Positions 1-8,700 of a DNA stretch of 64,000 nucleotides are shown here, one piece after another. The notes beneath the pieces are model-generated. The model worked only from the letters and a program-made list of their open reading frames with translations, ran no database searches and was not told the DNA's origin. Numbering within the stretch: the stretch's first letter is position 1; every line of letters begins with the position of its first letter. The position numbers and the translations under genes are program-made. The DNA is from Nonomuraea rhodomycinica (GTDB taxonomy: Bacteria; Actinomycetota; Actinomycetes; Streptosporangiales; Streptosporangiaceae), in assembly GCF_013363995.1 (NCBI RefSeq), contig NZ_JABWGO010000005.1, positions 486,083-550,082 on the forward strand. The letters run 5' to 3'.

Positions 1-714
1 GGGCTCGGCCATGAGCAGCATCTCGGCGGCGTGCCGTCCCCAGCGCTGCGACCACGAGCCCCACATCGTCTCGCCGGCCTGCTCGCAGCCGGCCGCCTCC
101 AGCGCGATCCGCAACCCCTCGGCGCGGTCGCGGGCCGCCTTGTAGTGCCGGGGGCCGGTGACGTGCGCGATCCGGCGCCGGCCGAGGGCGAGCAGGTGCT
201 CCACGGCCATCGCCGCGCCGCCCACGTCGTCGGGCACGAACGACACGTCCTCCGGGTCGTCGGAGGGCCCGTAGGCGTACACGACGGGGACCGGGACGTC
301 CTTGCTGACCGAAGGCCGCGGGTTGGTGCTCTCGCCGACCACGATGATCCCGTCCACCCGGCGCGACAGCAGCGCGCGCAGGTGGTGCTGCTCACGGATG
401 GCGTCGCCGCGCGCGTCGCACAGCATCACCGCCATCTCGCCGGCGCCGAACGCGTCCTCGGCCCCCAGCAGCACCGGGATCCCGAAGCGGCCCACGCTGT
501 CGGAGGTGAGCAGCCCCACCGTGCGGGTCTGCCCCGACAGCAGCCCCCGCGCGAGGGCGTTCGGCTGGAACGACAGCTCCGCGGCGGCGGCGAGCACCCG
601 CTCGCGGGTCGAGGCCCGCACGTCCTGCCGCCCGTTGAGCGCCTTGGAGGCCGTGGCGATCGACACCCCCGCCAGGGAGGCCACGTCGTTGATGGTCACG
701 CGCCTACCCGCCAT
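1..714 (-). CDS. LacI-family transcriptional repressor (3' end outside window)
   Basis: The 238 N-terminal residues are present and the remaining ~100 lie beyond the left edge. The N-terminus is a textbook LacI helix-turn-helix (TINDVASLAGVSIATASKAL) followed by the hinge region (QPNALARGLLSG). The periplasmic-binding-like effector domain begins at about residue 60 (RTVGLLTSDSVGRFGIPVLL). The ATG at 714 is preceded by AAGGG and a 10-bp palindrome. It is divergent from the sugar ABC transporter and glycosidase genes, so it is the likely repressor of that locus and of itself. The effector is unknown; an arabinose- or arabino-oligosaccharide-type sugar is inferred from the neighbouring GH127 gene. 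Confidence 0.93.
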   Translation of the reverse strand, partial: MAGRRVTINDVASLAGVSIATASKALNGRQDVRASTRERVLAAAAELSFQPNALARGLLSGQTRTVGLLTSDSVGRFGIPVLLGAEDAFGAGEMAVMLCDARGDAIREQHHLRALLSRRVDGIIVVGESTNPRPSVSKDVPVPVVYAYGPSDDPEDVSFVPDDVGGAAMAVEHLLALGRRRIAHVTGPRHYKAARDRAEGLRIALEAAGCEQAGETMWGSWSQRWGRHAAEMLLMAEP

Positions 715-724
715 GTTTCGAAAC
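715..724. promoter_or_regulatory. Operator-like palindrome at the repressor start
   Basis: GTTTCGAAAC is a perfect 10-bp palindrome lying between the Shine-Dalgarno sequence and the ATG of the LacI-family gene. It has the CG-centred TTTCGAAA form often seen in LacI-family operators. A related copy lies 78 bp away at 793-804, so autoregulation is likely but inferred. Confidence 0.55.
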
Positions 725-766
725 CCTTTTCAGTCACCTGACAACTGCCACGCACCTTAACACCCA

Positions 767-795
767 TTGACAGGCTCCGATGTTTCTTCTACGTT
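767..795 (+). promoter_or_regulatory. Sigma-70 type promoter of the sugar ABC/glycosidase operon
   Basis: TTGACA at 767-772, a 17-bp spacer and TACGTT at 790-795 give an exact consensus -35 and a TAnnnT -10. Transcription would start near 802, with a GAAGGAG ribosome site at 826-832 before the ATG at 839. Confidence 0.65.
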
Positions 796-804
796 TCCGA
801 AAAC
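793..804. promoter_or_regulatory. LacI-type operator overlapping the -10 and start site
   Basis: GTTTCCGAAAAC is a near-palindrome that shares the layout GTTTC(C)GAAA(A)CC followed by a T run with the palindrome at 715-724. It overlaps the -10 hexamer and the expected start site, a position suited to repression by blocking RNA polymerase. Binding by the adjacent repressor is inferred. Confidence 0.55.
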
Positions 805-838
805 CTTTTAGTTCTCGGGGGTCCCGAAGGAGACAACC

Positions 839-2110
839 ATGAGACGACGGCTGGCCGGGATCGCCATCCTCGGACTGTTAGCGCTCACATCCGCGGCTTG
901 CGGCGGCGGTGGCGGAGCCGGGTCGTCGGCCGAGCCCGCCGAGGGCCCGGCCACCATCACCATGTGGACGCGCGCCGCCACCCAGGCCCAGAGCGAGCGG
1001 CTCGTGAAGGCCTACAACAGCAGCCACAAGAACCAGGTCAAACTGACCGTCATCCCGACGGACAACTACCAGCCCCGCATCGCGGCCGCCGCCGGGGCCA
1101 AGCAGCTTCCCGACGTGTTCGCCGCCGACGTCATCTTCGTCCCCAACTACACCGCGCAGGGCCTGTTCCTCGACATCACCGACCGGATCGCCGCCCTGCC
1201 GTACAAGGACAAGCTCGCGCCCTCGCACATGAAGCTGGGCACGATGGACGGCCGGCAGTACACGCTGCCGCACACCCTCGACCTGTCGGTCTGGTTCTGG
1301 AACAAGGACCTGTACCAGAAGGCCGGCCTCGACCCGGAGAAGGGGCCGAAGACGCTCAAGGAGTTCGCCCAGCAGGCGACCACCATCCAGGACAAGCTCG
1401 GCAAGGACGGCAAGGTCCACGGCACGTTCTTCGGCGGCAACTGCGGCGGCTGCTACGTCTTCACCTTCTGGCCCTCGGTCTGGGCGGCCGGCGGCCAGGT
1501 CATGAACCCCGAGGGCACCACCTCGCTCAACGACCAGCCGCCGATGACCGAGGTCTTCACGATCTGGCGCGAGCTGTACGACAAGAAGGCCACCGGCCCG
1601 ACGGCCAAGGAGGAGCAGGGCCCCACCTGGACCGGCTTCTTCCCCAAGGGCGAGATCGGCGTCATGCCGATGCCCTCGACCACGCTCGGCCTCATGCCGA
1701 AGGACATGAAGATCGGCGTGACCCCGATCGCCGGCCCCGACGGCGGCGAGTCCACCTTCGTCGGCGGCGACTCGATCGGCATCTCCTCCACCACCAAGAA
1801 CGCCGACGCGGCCTGGGACTTCCTGTCCTGGACCATGTCGGAGGACGCGCAGGTCGAGGTCATGGCCAAGAACAAGGACGTGCTCGCCCGCACCGACCTG
1901 GCCGGCAACAAGTACTCCGCCGAGGACCCGCGCGTCGTGCTGATCAACTCGCTGGTGGCCAAGGGCCAGACCCCGTTCGCGCCGCGCTTCGGCCAGACCT
2001 TCAACGACCCGCAGGGGCCGTGGCTGCGCCTGGCGCGTGAGGCGATCTTCGGTGACGCCTCGAAGCTCCCGCAGCTCAACGCCGAGATCACGAAGTCGCT
2101 GCAGCAATGA
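839..2110 (+). CDS. Extracellular sugar-binding lipoprotein of an ABC transporter
   Basis: This 423-residue protein starts with a basic lipoprotein signal peptide and a lipobox LTSAAC whose Cys is residue 21, followed by a Gly-rich linker, so it should be lipid-anchored outside the membrane. The body matches family-1 carbohydrate solute-binding proteins (ATITMWTRAATQAQSERL near the N-terminus; aromatic and Asn/Asp-rich middle; GGDSIGISSTTKNADAAWDFLSW towards the end). It delivers a sugar to the two permeases downstream; the first permease start overlaps its stop (ATGA). No ATPase is encoded here, so a shared MsiK-type ATPase elsewhere is likely. The substrate is not readable from sequence. 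Confidence 0.93.
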   Translation: MRRRLAGIAILGLLALTSAACGGGGGAGSSAEPAEGPATITMWTRAATQAQSERLVKAYNSSHKNQVKLTVIPTDNYQPRIAAAAGAKQLPDVFAADVIFVPNYTAQGLFLDITDRIAALPYKDKLAPSHMKLGTMDGRQYTLPHTLDLSVWFWNKDLYQKAGLDPEKGPKTLKEFAQQATTIQDKLGKDGKVHGTFFGGNCGGCYVFTFWPSVWAAGGQVMNPEGTTSLNDQPPMTEVFTIWRELYDKKATGPTAKEEQGPTWTGFFPKGEIGVMPMPSTTLGLMPKDMKIGVTPIAGPDGGESTFVGGDSIGISSTTKNADAAWDFLSWTMSEDAQVEVMAKNKDVLARTDLAGNKYSAEDPRVVLINSLVAKGQTPFAPRFGQTFNDPQGPWLRLAREAIFGDASKLPQLNAEITKSLQQ

Positions 2111-3021
2111 CGTTGACGCTCACGCGCTCCGGACGGCGGGCGGCGCACGGCGCGCCGCCCGCCCGATGGCGCGGCAAGAAGGTCCAGGGCTGGCTGTACG
2201 CGGCGCCCACCGCGGTCATCGTCGGGGTGCTGTTCGTCGTGCCCCTCGTGCTCGTGGTGTGGATGTCGCTCAACCGCTGGCCGCTGCTCGGCCCGGCCCG
2301 CTTCAACGCCCCGGACAACTACGCCAGGATCGCCGACAATCCGCTGTTCCTCGACGCGGTGCTCTTCACGCTGAAGTACACGGCGATCACCACGGTGCTG
2401 CTGTCGTCGGTCGCGCTCGGCCTCGCCCTGCTCGTGCAGGAGCGCCGGCCCGGCGTCGGCTTCTTCCGCACCGCGTTCTTCCTGCCGGGCGCGGTCGGCT
2501 TCGCCGCCGCCGCGCTGCTGTTCTACGGCATGCTCAACAACGACTTCGGCCCCATCGACCCGATGCTGCGGGCGCTGGGGATCACCCACGAGCCGGTCAA
2601 GTGGATCGGCACGCCGAACATGGCGCTGTTCTCCACGATCGCGCTGGTGCTGTGGCGCTTCGCCGGGTTCAACATGCTCATCCTGCTGACCGGGCTGCAG
2701 GCGATCCCGGTCGAGGTCTACGAGGCGGCGCGCAGCGACGGCGCCGGCCGCTGGCAGATCTTCACCAGGATCACGCTGCCGCTGCTGCGCCCCACGCTGG
2801 CCCTGATGCTGATCCTCAGCGTCACCGGCTCGCTGCTGGCCTTCGACCAGTTCTTCATCTTCACCAACGGCGGCCCCGACAACAGCACCGTCTCCATGGT
2901 CATGGTCGTCTACCGCGACGCGTTCTTCCGCTTCGACCTCGGCGGCGCCGCCGCCCTGTCGGTCGTGCTGCTGGTCGGCCTGGTCGGGCTGAACGCCCTG
3001 ATGATGCGGAGGCTGCGGTGA
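2107..3021 (+). CDS. Sugar ABC transporter permease (MalF/UgpA type)
   Basis: 304 residues with about six membrane segments; the first is at residues 36-56 after a basic cytoplasmic N-terminus. It contains the EAA loop that contacts the ATPase (EVYEAARSDGAGRWQIFTRI), typical of binding-protein-dependent inner-membrane components. It starts inside the stop codon of the binding protein and its own stop overlaps the next permease start, showing tight translational coupling. Confidence 0.95.
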   Translation: MTLTLTRSGRRAAHGAPPARWRGKKVQGWLYAAPTAVIVGVLFVVPLVLVVWMSLNRWPLLGPARFNAPDNYARIADNPLFLDAVLFTLKYTAITTVLLSSVALGLALLVQERRPGVGFFRTAFFLPGAVGFAAAALLFYGMLNNDFGPIDPMLRALGITHEPVKWIGTPNMALFSTIALVLWRFAGFNMLILLTGLQAIPVEVYEAARSDGAGRWQIFTRITLPLLRPTLALMLILSVTGSLLAFDQFFIFTNGGPDNSTVSMVMVVYRDAFFRFDLGGAAALSVVLLVGLVGLNALMMRRLR

Positions 3022-3782
3022 CCCGCGCTCTCACCCTGTCGGCGCTGGCCGTGCTGTTCCTGTTCCCGCTGGTGTGGAGCGGCTGGGCGTCGCTGGAGGA
3101 CCCGTCCAACTACCTGGAGATGGCCCGGTTCGGCGAGGGGCTCGGCACGTACGCCACCAACAGCGTGCTCGTGTCGGCCATGACCGTCGCCGGCACGCTC
3201 GTGGTGTCGGCGCTCGGCGGCTACGCCTTCGCCCGCTTCGACTTCCCCGGCAAGAACCTTCTGTTCCTGGCCACGCTGGCGATCCTCATGGTGCCGTACG
3301 CGACGATCCTCATCCCGCTGTACGTGCTGCTCGGCTTCATCGGCCTGCAGAACTCGCTGGTCGGCCTGTCCCTGGTGTTCGTCATGTTCCAGCTCCCGTT
3401 CGCGCTGTTCATGATGCGCAACGCCTTCGAGGCGATCCCGCGCGAGCTGGAGGAGGCGGCGCTGGTCGACGGGTGCGGCACCTTCCGGGCGTTCTCCCGC
3501 ATCCTGCTGCACGCGGTGCGGCCGGCGCTCGTCACGGTCGGCCTGTTCGCCTTCCTCGCCTCCTGGAACGACTTCTTCGCCCCGCTCATCCTGCTCAACG
3601 ACGGCTCTTCCTTCACGCTGCCCGTGGCCGTGGTCAGCATGACCCAGCGCACGTTCGGCGCGATCGACTACGGCATGCTCCAGGCCGGCGTCATGGTCAT
3701 GGCCGTCCCGTGCCTCGTCCTCTTCATCGTCCTGCAGCGCCACTACGTGCGCGGATTCATGTCGGGAGCTCTGCGTGGCTAA
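3018..3782 (+). CDS. Sugar ABC transporter permease (MalG/UgpE type)
   Basis: The GTG at 3018 overlaps the preceding stop (GTGA) and gives 254 residues, somewhat shorter than the usual 270-300 because the N-terminal cytoplasmic stretch is nearly absent. The protein begins directly with the first membrane helix (LTLSALAVLFLFPLVWSGWA) and carries the EAA motif (LEEAALVDGCGTFRAFSRIL). It pairs with the upstream permease. The next gene starts within its last codons. A longer N-terminus in the same frame would run back through the first permease and is not credible. Confidence 0.93.
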   Translation: MTRALTLSALAVLFLFPLVWSGWASLEDPSNYLEMARFGEGLGTYATNSVLVSAMTVAGTLVVSALGGYAFARFDFPGKNLLFLATLAILMVPYATILIPLYVLLGFIGLQNSLVGLSLVFVMFQLPFALFMMRNAFEAIPRELEEAALVDGCGTFRAFSRILLHAVRPALVTVGLFAFLASWNDFFAPLILLNDGSSFTLPVAVVSMTQRTFGAIDYGMLQAGVMVMAVPCLVLFIVLQRHYVRGFMSGALRG

Positions 3783-5661
3783 CCCTGTCCTGCCCTCCTC
3801 GGGCGTGCTGTCCCCGTTGGGCCTCGACTCCGTGCGGCTGGCCGCCGGGTTCTGGGGCGACCGTGCCGCCCTCAACCGGGACGTCACCATGGCGCACTGC
3901 CAGGAGTGGATGGAGCGCGAAGGCTGGATCGGCAACTTCCGCGGGCAGCGCCCGCGCCGGGGCCGGGAGTTCAGCGACTCGGAGATCTACAAGCTGCTGG
4001 AGGGCATGGCCTGGGCCGACCACCCGGCGCTGCCGGAGCTCGCCGAGACCGTCGGCCGGGCGCAGGAGGGCGACGGCTACCTCAACACGCGCTGGAGCGG
4101 CAACCGCTACACCGACTTCGAGTGGGGCCACGAGCTGTACTGCTACGGCCACCTCGTCCAGGCGGGCGTGGCCCGGCTGCGCATGCACGGCGAGGACCGG
4201 CTGACCGAGATCGCGGTCCGCGCCGCCGACCACGTGTGCCGGCGCTTCATGGACACCACCGAGACCTGCGGCCACCCGGTGGTCGAGATGGCGCTGGTCG
4301 AGCTGTACCGGGCCACCGGGGCCGAGCGCTACCTGGAGATGGCCCGCCGCTTCGTCGAGCGCCGCGGCCTGCCGGCGCTCGGCGACATCCCCTTCGGCCG
4401 CGGCTACTTCCAGGACGACGTCCCGGTACGGCAGGCGCACGTCTTCCGCGGCCACGTCGTACGCGCCCTCTACCTGGCCTCCGGCGTGGTGGACGTGGCC
4501 GTCGAGACCGGCGACGAGGAGCTGCTCAAGACCGTCGAGGCGCAGTGGGAGCGGACCCTGGCCCGGCGCACCCACCTGACCGGCGGCATGGGCTCGCGGC
4601 ACGCCGACGAGTCGTACGGCGAGGACTTCGAGCTGCCGCCGGACCGCGCCTACAACGAGACCTGCGCGAGCATCGCCTCGATCATGCTGGCGCACCGGCT
4701 GCTGCTGGCCACCGGCGACGTCAGGTACGCCGACGTGGCCGAGCGGACGATGTACAACATGCTCGCCACCGGGGTGGCGCTGGACGGCCGCTCGTTCTTC
4801 TACGCCAACCCGCTGCAGGTGCGGGTGGCCGCCGGCCCGCCGGAGGGCGTCAACCACGCGGCCGAGGGCAGCCTGCGCTCGCAGTGGTTCGACGTGTCGT
4901 GCTGCCCCAACAACATCGCCCGCACCCTCGCCTCGCTGGGCGCGTACGTGGCCGCCGCCGACTCCGGCGGGGTGCGGATCCACCACCACACGCCCGCCGA
5001 GATCCGGCACGGCGAGCTGGCGCTGCGGGTGGAGACCGGCTACCCGTGGTCGGGCGGCGTGACCGTGCGGGTCCTGGAGGACGGCGCGGGCGCCGTGTCG
5101 CTGCGGGTGCCCTCCTGGGCGGGCGGCGCCACGCTGTCCGCCGGGTCCGGCCCGGCCCGGCCGGTCGCGCCCGGCTACGCCACCGCGGAGGGGCCGTGGC
5201 GGGCCGGGGACGTGATCCGGCTGGAGCTGCCCATGGAGCCGCGCTGGACGTACCCGGACCGGCGCGTCGACGCCCTGCGCGGCTGCGCGGCGGTGGAGCG
5301 GGGGCCGCTCGTGTACTGCGCGGAGTCGGTGGGCGACGAGCCGCCGCTGGCGCACCTGACCGTCCGCGTGTCCGCCCCGCCCGCGGAGGTCCCGCCCGAG
5401 GAGGCGGTCTCGGGCTCGCAGGCCCAGGTCCCGGGCTCGCAGGCCCAGGTCCCGGAGGAGGACGGCCCGGCCGGCGGCGAGGCGGTCGAGCTGGAGGTCG
5501 CCGCGGTGCGCGCGGCGCCCCGGGGCAACGGCTGGCCGTACGGGCCGGAACCGGACCAGGTGAGCGGCGGCGCGGACACCGTGCTGCGGCTCGTCCCCTA
5601 TCACCGGTGGGGCAACCGCGGCCCCGCCACCATGCGCGTCTGGCTTCCCGTCGCCGAGTGA
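3775..5661 (+). CDS. GH127 beta-L-arabinofuranosidase-like enzyme
   Basis: 628 residues without a signal peptide, so probably cytoplasmic. It matches glycoside hydrolase family 127 (DUF1680). The zinc-thiolate centre known from HypBA1 is visible: Glu295 and Cys297 in YNETC, and the adjacent Cys376-Cys377 in VSCCPNN, one of which would be the nucleophile. It would remove terminal L-arabinofuranose (or a related sugar) from oligosaccharides imported by the ABC transporter. The GTG at 3775 overlaps the permease by 8 bp. Near residues 546-559 a perfect 21-bp duplication encodes GSQAQVP twice in a Pro/Glu-rich loop absent from the core fold. Confidence 0.92.
   Translation: MANPVLPSSGVLSPLGLDSVRLAAGFWGDRAALNRDVTMAHCQEWMEREGWIGNFRGQRPRRGREFSDSEIYKLLEGMAWADHPALPELAETVGRAQEGDGYLNTRWSGNRYTDFEWGHELYCYGHLVQAGVARLRMHGEDRLTEIAVRAADHVCRRFMDTTETCGHPVVEMALVELYRATGAERYLEMARRFVERRGLPALGDIPFGRGYFQDDVPVRQAHVFRGHVVRALYLASGVVDVAVETGDEELLKTVEAQWERTLARRTHLTGGMGSRHADESYGEDFELPPDRAYNETCASIASIMLAHRLLLATGDVRYADVAERTMYNMLATGVALDGRSFFYANPLQVRVAAGPPEGVNHAAEGSLRSQWFDVSCCPNNIARTLASLGAYVAAADSGGVRIHHHTPAEIRHGELALRVETGYPWSGGVTVRVLEDGAGAVSLRVPSWAGGATLSAGSGPARPVAPGYATAEGPWRAGDVIRLELPMEPRWTYPDRRVDALRGCAAVERGPLVYCAESVGDEPPLAHLTVRVSAPPAEVPPEEAVSGSQAQVPGSQAQVPEEDGPAGGEAVELEVAAVRAAPRGNGWPYGPEPDQVSGGADTVLRLVPYHRWGNRGPATMRVWLPVAE
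5411..5452 (+). repeat. 21-bp direct tandem duplication inside the GH127 gene
   Basis: Two identical 21-bp units (5411-5431 and 5432-5452) encode GSQAQVP twice, in frame, within a low-complexity loop. It looks like a recent slippage event. Confidence 0.85.
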
Positions 5662-5729
5662 CCCCCCCTCTCGGCCGAGTGCCCCGACCCGCCTCGCCGA
5701 GTGACACACCCCCCGCTGGAGGAGACCCC

Positions 5730-8700
5730 TTGCGTAGAACCCTGCCCTGTCTGGTCGCCCTGACCCTGGCGGGCGGCCTGCTCGCCGGCACCCCGCCGGC
5801 CGCCTCCGCGCAGGCGGCGCGGACGGCCGGGACGGCGGCCCAGGACCCGCTCGGCATGCCGGCCTTCACCGGCGCGGACCCGGTGCCCGACGAGCCCGTC
5901 GGCTACCAGCCGCGCAGGATGATGGAGGAGATCTACCGGAAGGAGAAGGGCGGCGACTCCTACTGGATCGACCGCATGCTGGCCCGGCCGGGTGACGACC
6001 CGGCGGGCACCTGGCTGATGTCGCGCGGCCGGGCGCTGTTCATGAAGGAGCACGACCCCAAGAAGATCGGTTTCGGCGGGTACGTCGCGTACTGGGAGAG
6101 CATCGACAACCGCGACGCCTACACGATCTCCTTCGGCACCGGCCTGGACGAGGACGTCTCCAAGCGGCTGCAGATGCCCAGCCACTGGAGCGGCCGGTAC
6201 ACCGGGGACGGCCTCGCGGTCGGCGTGAAGAAGTTCATCACGCACGAGAACGTCGCCGTGACGACACTGGAGATCACCAACACGGGTCCGGCGACCAAGG
6301 ACGTCCCCATCACGGTGACCTCCCCGTACGCCAGGACCGCGGACGGCGACCGGGAGCTGACCGGCGCGGTGTTCGCCAAGAACCGGCTGACCACGATCTT
6401 CCCCAGGCTCAGCGGTGACGGGCTGAAGGCCTCGGACGGCACGCTGAAGGGCTCGGTCACGGTCGCGCCCGGCCGGACGGTGCGGGCCAAGGTGCAGATG
6501 GGCTTCGTCACCGACGAGCTGCCCGCCTCCCGCTCGGAGTACGACGGCTACCGGGGCCGCTCGCCCGAGCAGGCGCTGCGCCGCCAGCTCCAGGACTACA
6601 ACGCCTGGTGGGCGCGGAACATCCCCTACATCGACGTGCCGGACGAGAACATCAAGAAGTTCGTGTACTACCGCTGGTGGCTCATGCGCTTCAACTTCCT
6701 CGACGCCGACATCCCCGGGAACGACTACCAGTTCCCGACGTCGGTGGAGGGCGCGCTGGGCTACAACAACGCGATCGTGCTGACCGTCCCCATGTTCGTG
6801 CAGGACCTGAAGTACCTGCGGGACCCGATCTACTCGTACGGGCCGTGGGTGTCGGCCGGCGAGGTGTCGCGCAACTCCAAGTACACCGACAACCCGGGCG
6901 ACCCGGAGAACTGGTCGAACAGCTACACCCAGTACATCTCGGCGGCGGCGCTGGAGAGCTACCAGATCCACGGCGGCCAGCCGGCGATCCTGCGCAACCT
7001 CGCCCGCTACGCCGAGAAGGACGTCCACGGGCAGCTCGCCGCCTACGACTCCAACGACAACGGGGTCATCGAGTACGACCGGGAGTACATGACCGGCAAC
7101 GACGCCGACGCGGTGTCGTTCCACTACTACGGGCGGGCCAACGAGCGGCTGGAGGGCGCCTACGTCTACGCCAACGCGATGGCGGCGGCGCAGGCGTACG
7201 AGCTGACCGGAGACGCGGCCAAGGCCGCCGAGATGCGCGGCGTGGCCGACAAGGTGAGGAACGGCATCCTCACCCTGATGTGGGACGAGCAGGACAAGCT
7301 GTTCAAGCACCGTGACCTGCAGACGGGCAAGCTGATCCCGTGGAAGGAGTCGAACAACTACATCCCGTACGCGACCGGCCTGGTGCCCACCGACGACCCG
7401 AAATATCGGGAGGCGCTCCGTTTGTGGGCAGATCCCGCCGAATATCCGATCTTCCCGGCCTATACCGCTAACCAGAAGGACAAGGCGGAGGCCGCCGCGG
7501 CCGGCAACCCCGGCTCCAACAACTTCTCGCAGATCAACTCCACCCGGAACTTCGCGCTGTTCGGCAAGGCGCTGCGCCAGTACCAGTCGCCGTACATCAC
7601 GGCCGAGCAGTACAAGCAGCTCCTGTACTGGAACGCCTGGTCGCAGTACGTCGGCGGCGACACCCGCTACCCCGACGCCAACGAGTTCTGGGCCGACTGG
7701 AAGCCGGACACCAGGACCATCGGCTACCGCTCCTGGATCCACCACACGATCCTCGGCAGCAGCAACTGGACCGTCATCGAGGACGTGATGGGCCTGCGCC
7801 CGCGCTCCGACGGCAAGGTGGAGCTGTGGCCGGTGGACATCGGCTGGGACCACTTCACCGTCAACGGCGTCGACTACCGCGGCAAGGACCTGACCATCGT
7901 CTGGGACAAGCCGGGCGACGGGACCCGGCACTACGCCGGGGTCCCCGAGGGGTACTCGATCCTGGTCGACGGCAGGCGCAAGGTGACCCTGTCCGGGCTG
8001 GCGCACGCCACCTGGGACCCGGCCACCGGCAAGGTCGAGGGCGGCCAGGCGGTGTACACCGAGAAGGCGCCCTCGATGAAGGCGCCCGTCCAGGTGGAGC
8101 TCTCCGGCGACCGCATCGAGGACCTGTTCCAGAAGGCCGGCGTGGACCTGCGCTCCACCCGCCCCGACCTGGTCAAGGCCGCCACCGCCTCCCACGGCGA
8201 CCCGGCCGGGGCGGTGGACGGGTTCACGATCAACGAGCCGTACTGGGACAGCAAGGGGTCGGGCAGGCTGCAGGACTGGCTGGAGCTGGACCTCGGCTCG
8301 GCGCAGCAGGTCGACCGGCTCAGGCTGTACTTCTTCGACGACCGCAAGGCGGGCGGGCACCGGGAGCCGGCCTTCTACGCGGTGCAGTACCAGGACGGCG
8401 ACACCTGGAAGGACGTGCCCGGACAGGCCAGGAAGCCGGTCCACCCGCGGGCGAACCTCAACGAGGTCGGCTTCCCGGCCGTCACCGCGCGCAGGCTGCG
8501 GGTGCTGGTCACCCACCAGCCCGGCTACGCGACGGGCCTGAAGGAGGTGCAGGCGTACCGCACGGGCGCCGACCCGGGCCCGGTCGTCAACCGGGCGCCC
8601 AGCGTGGTGGCCGTCGCCGATCCCGCCTTCAGCCGCCCGGGCCAGGCCAGGATCGACGCGGTGGTCAAGGACGACGCGCTGCCGTCCGGCAAGCTGACCA

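Noticed and set aside
878..2107. Long open frames opposite the binding protein gene and many similar long frames opposite or within other genes
   Set aside because: They follow the third-position GC bias of the real gene, are rich in Arg/Ala/Gly/His without motifs, and lack ribosome sites.
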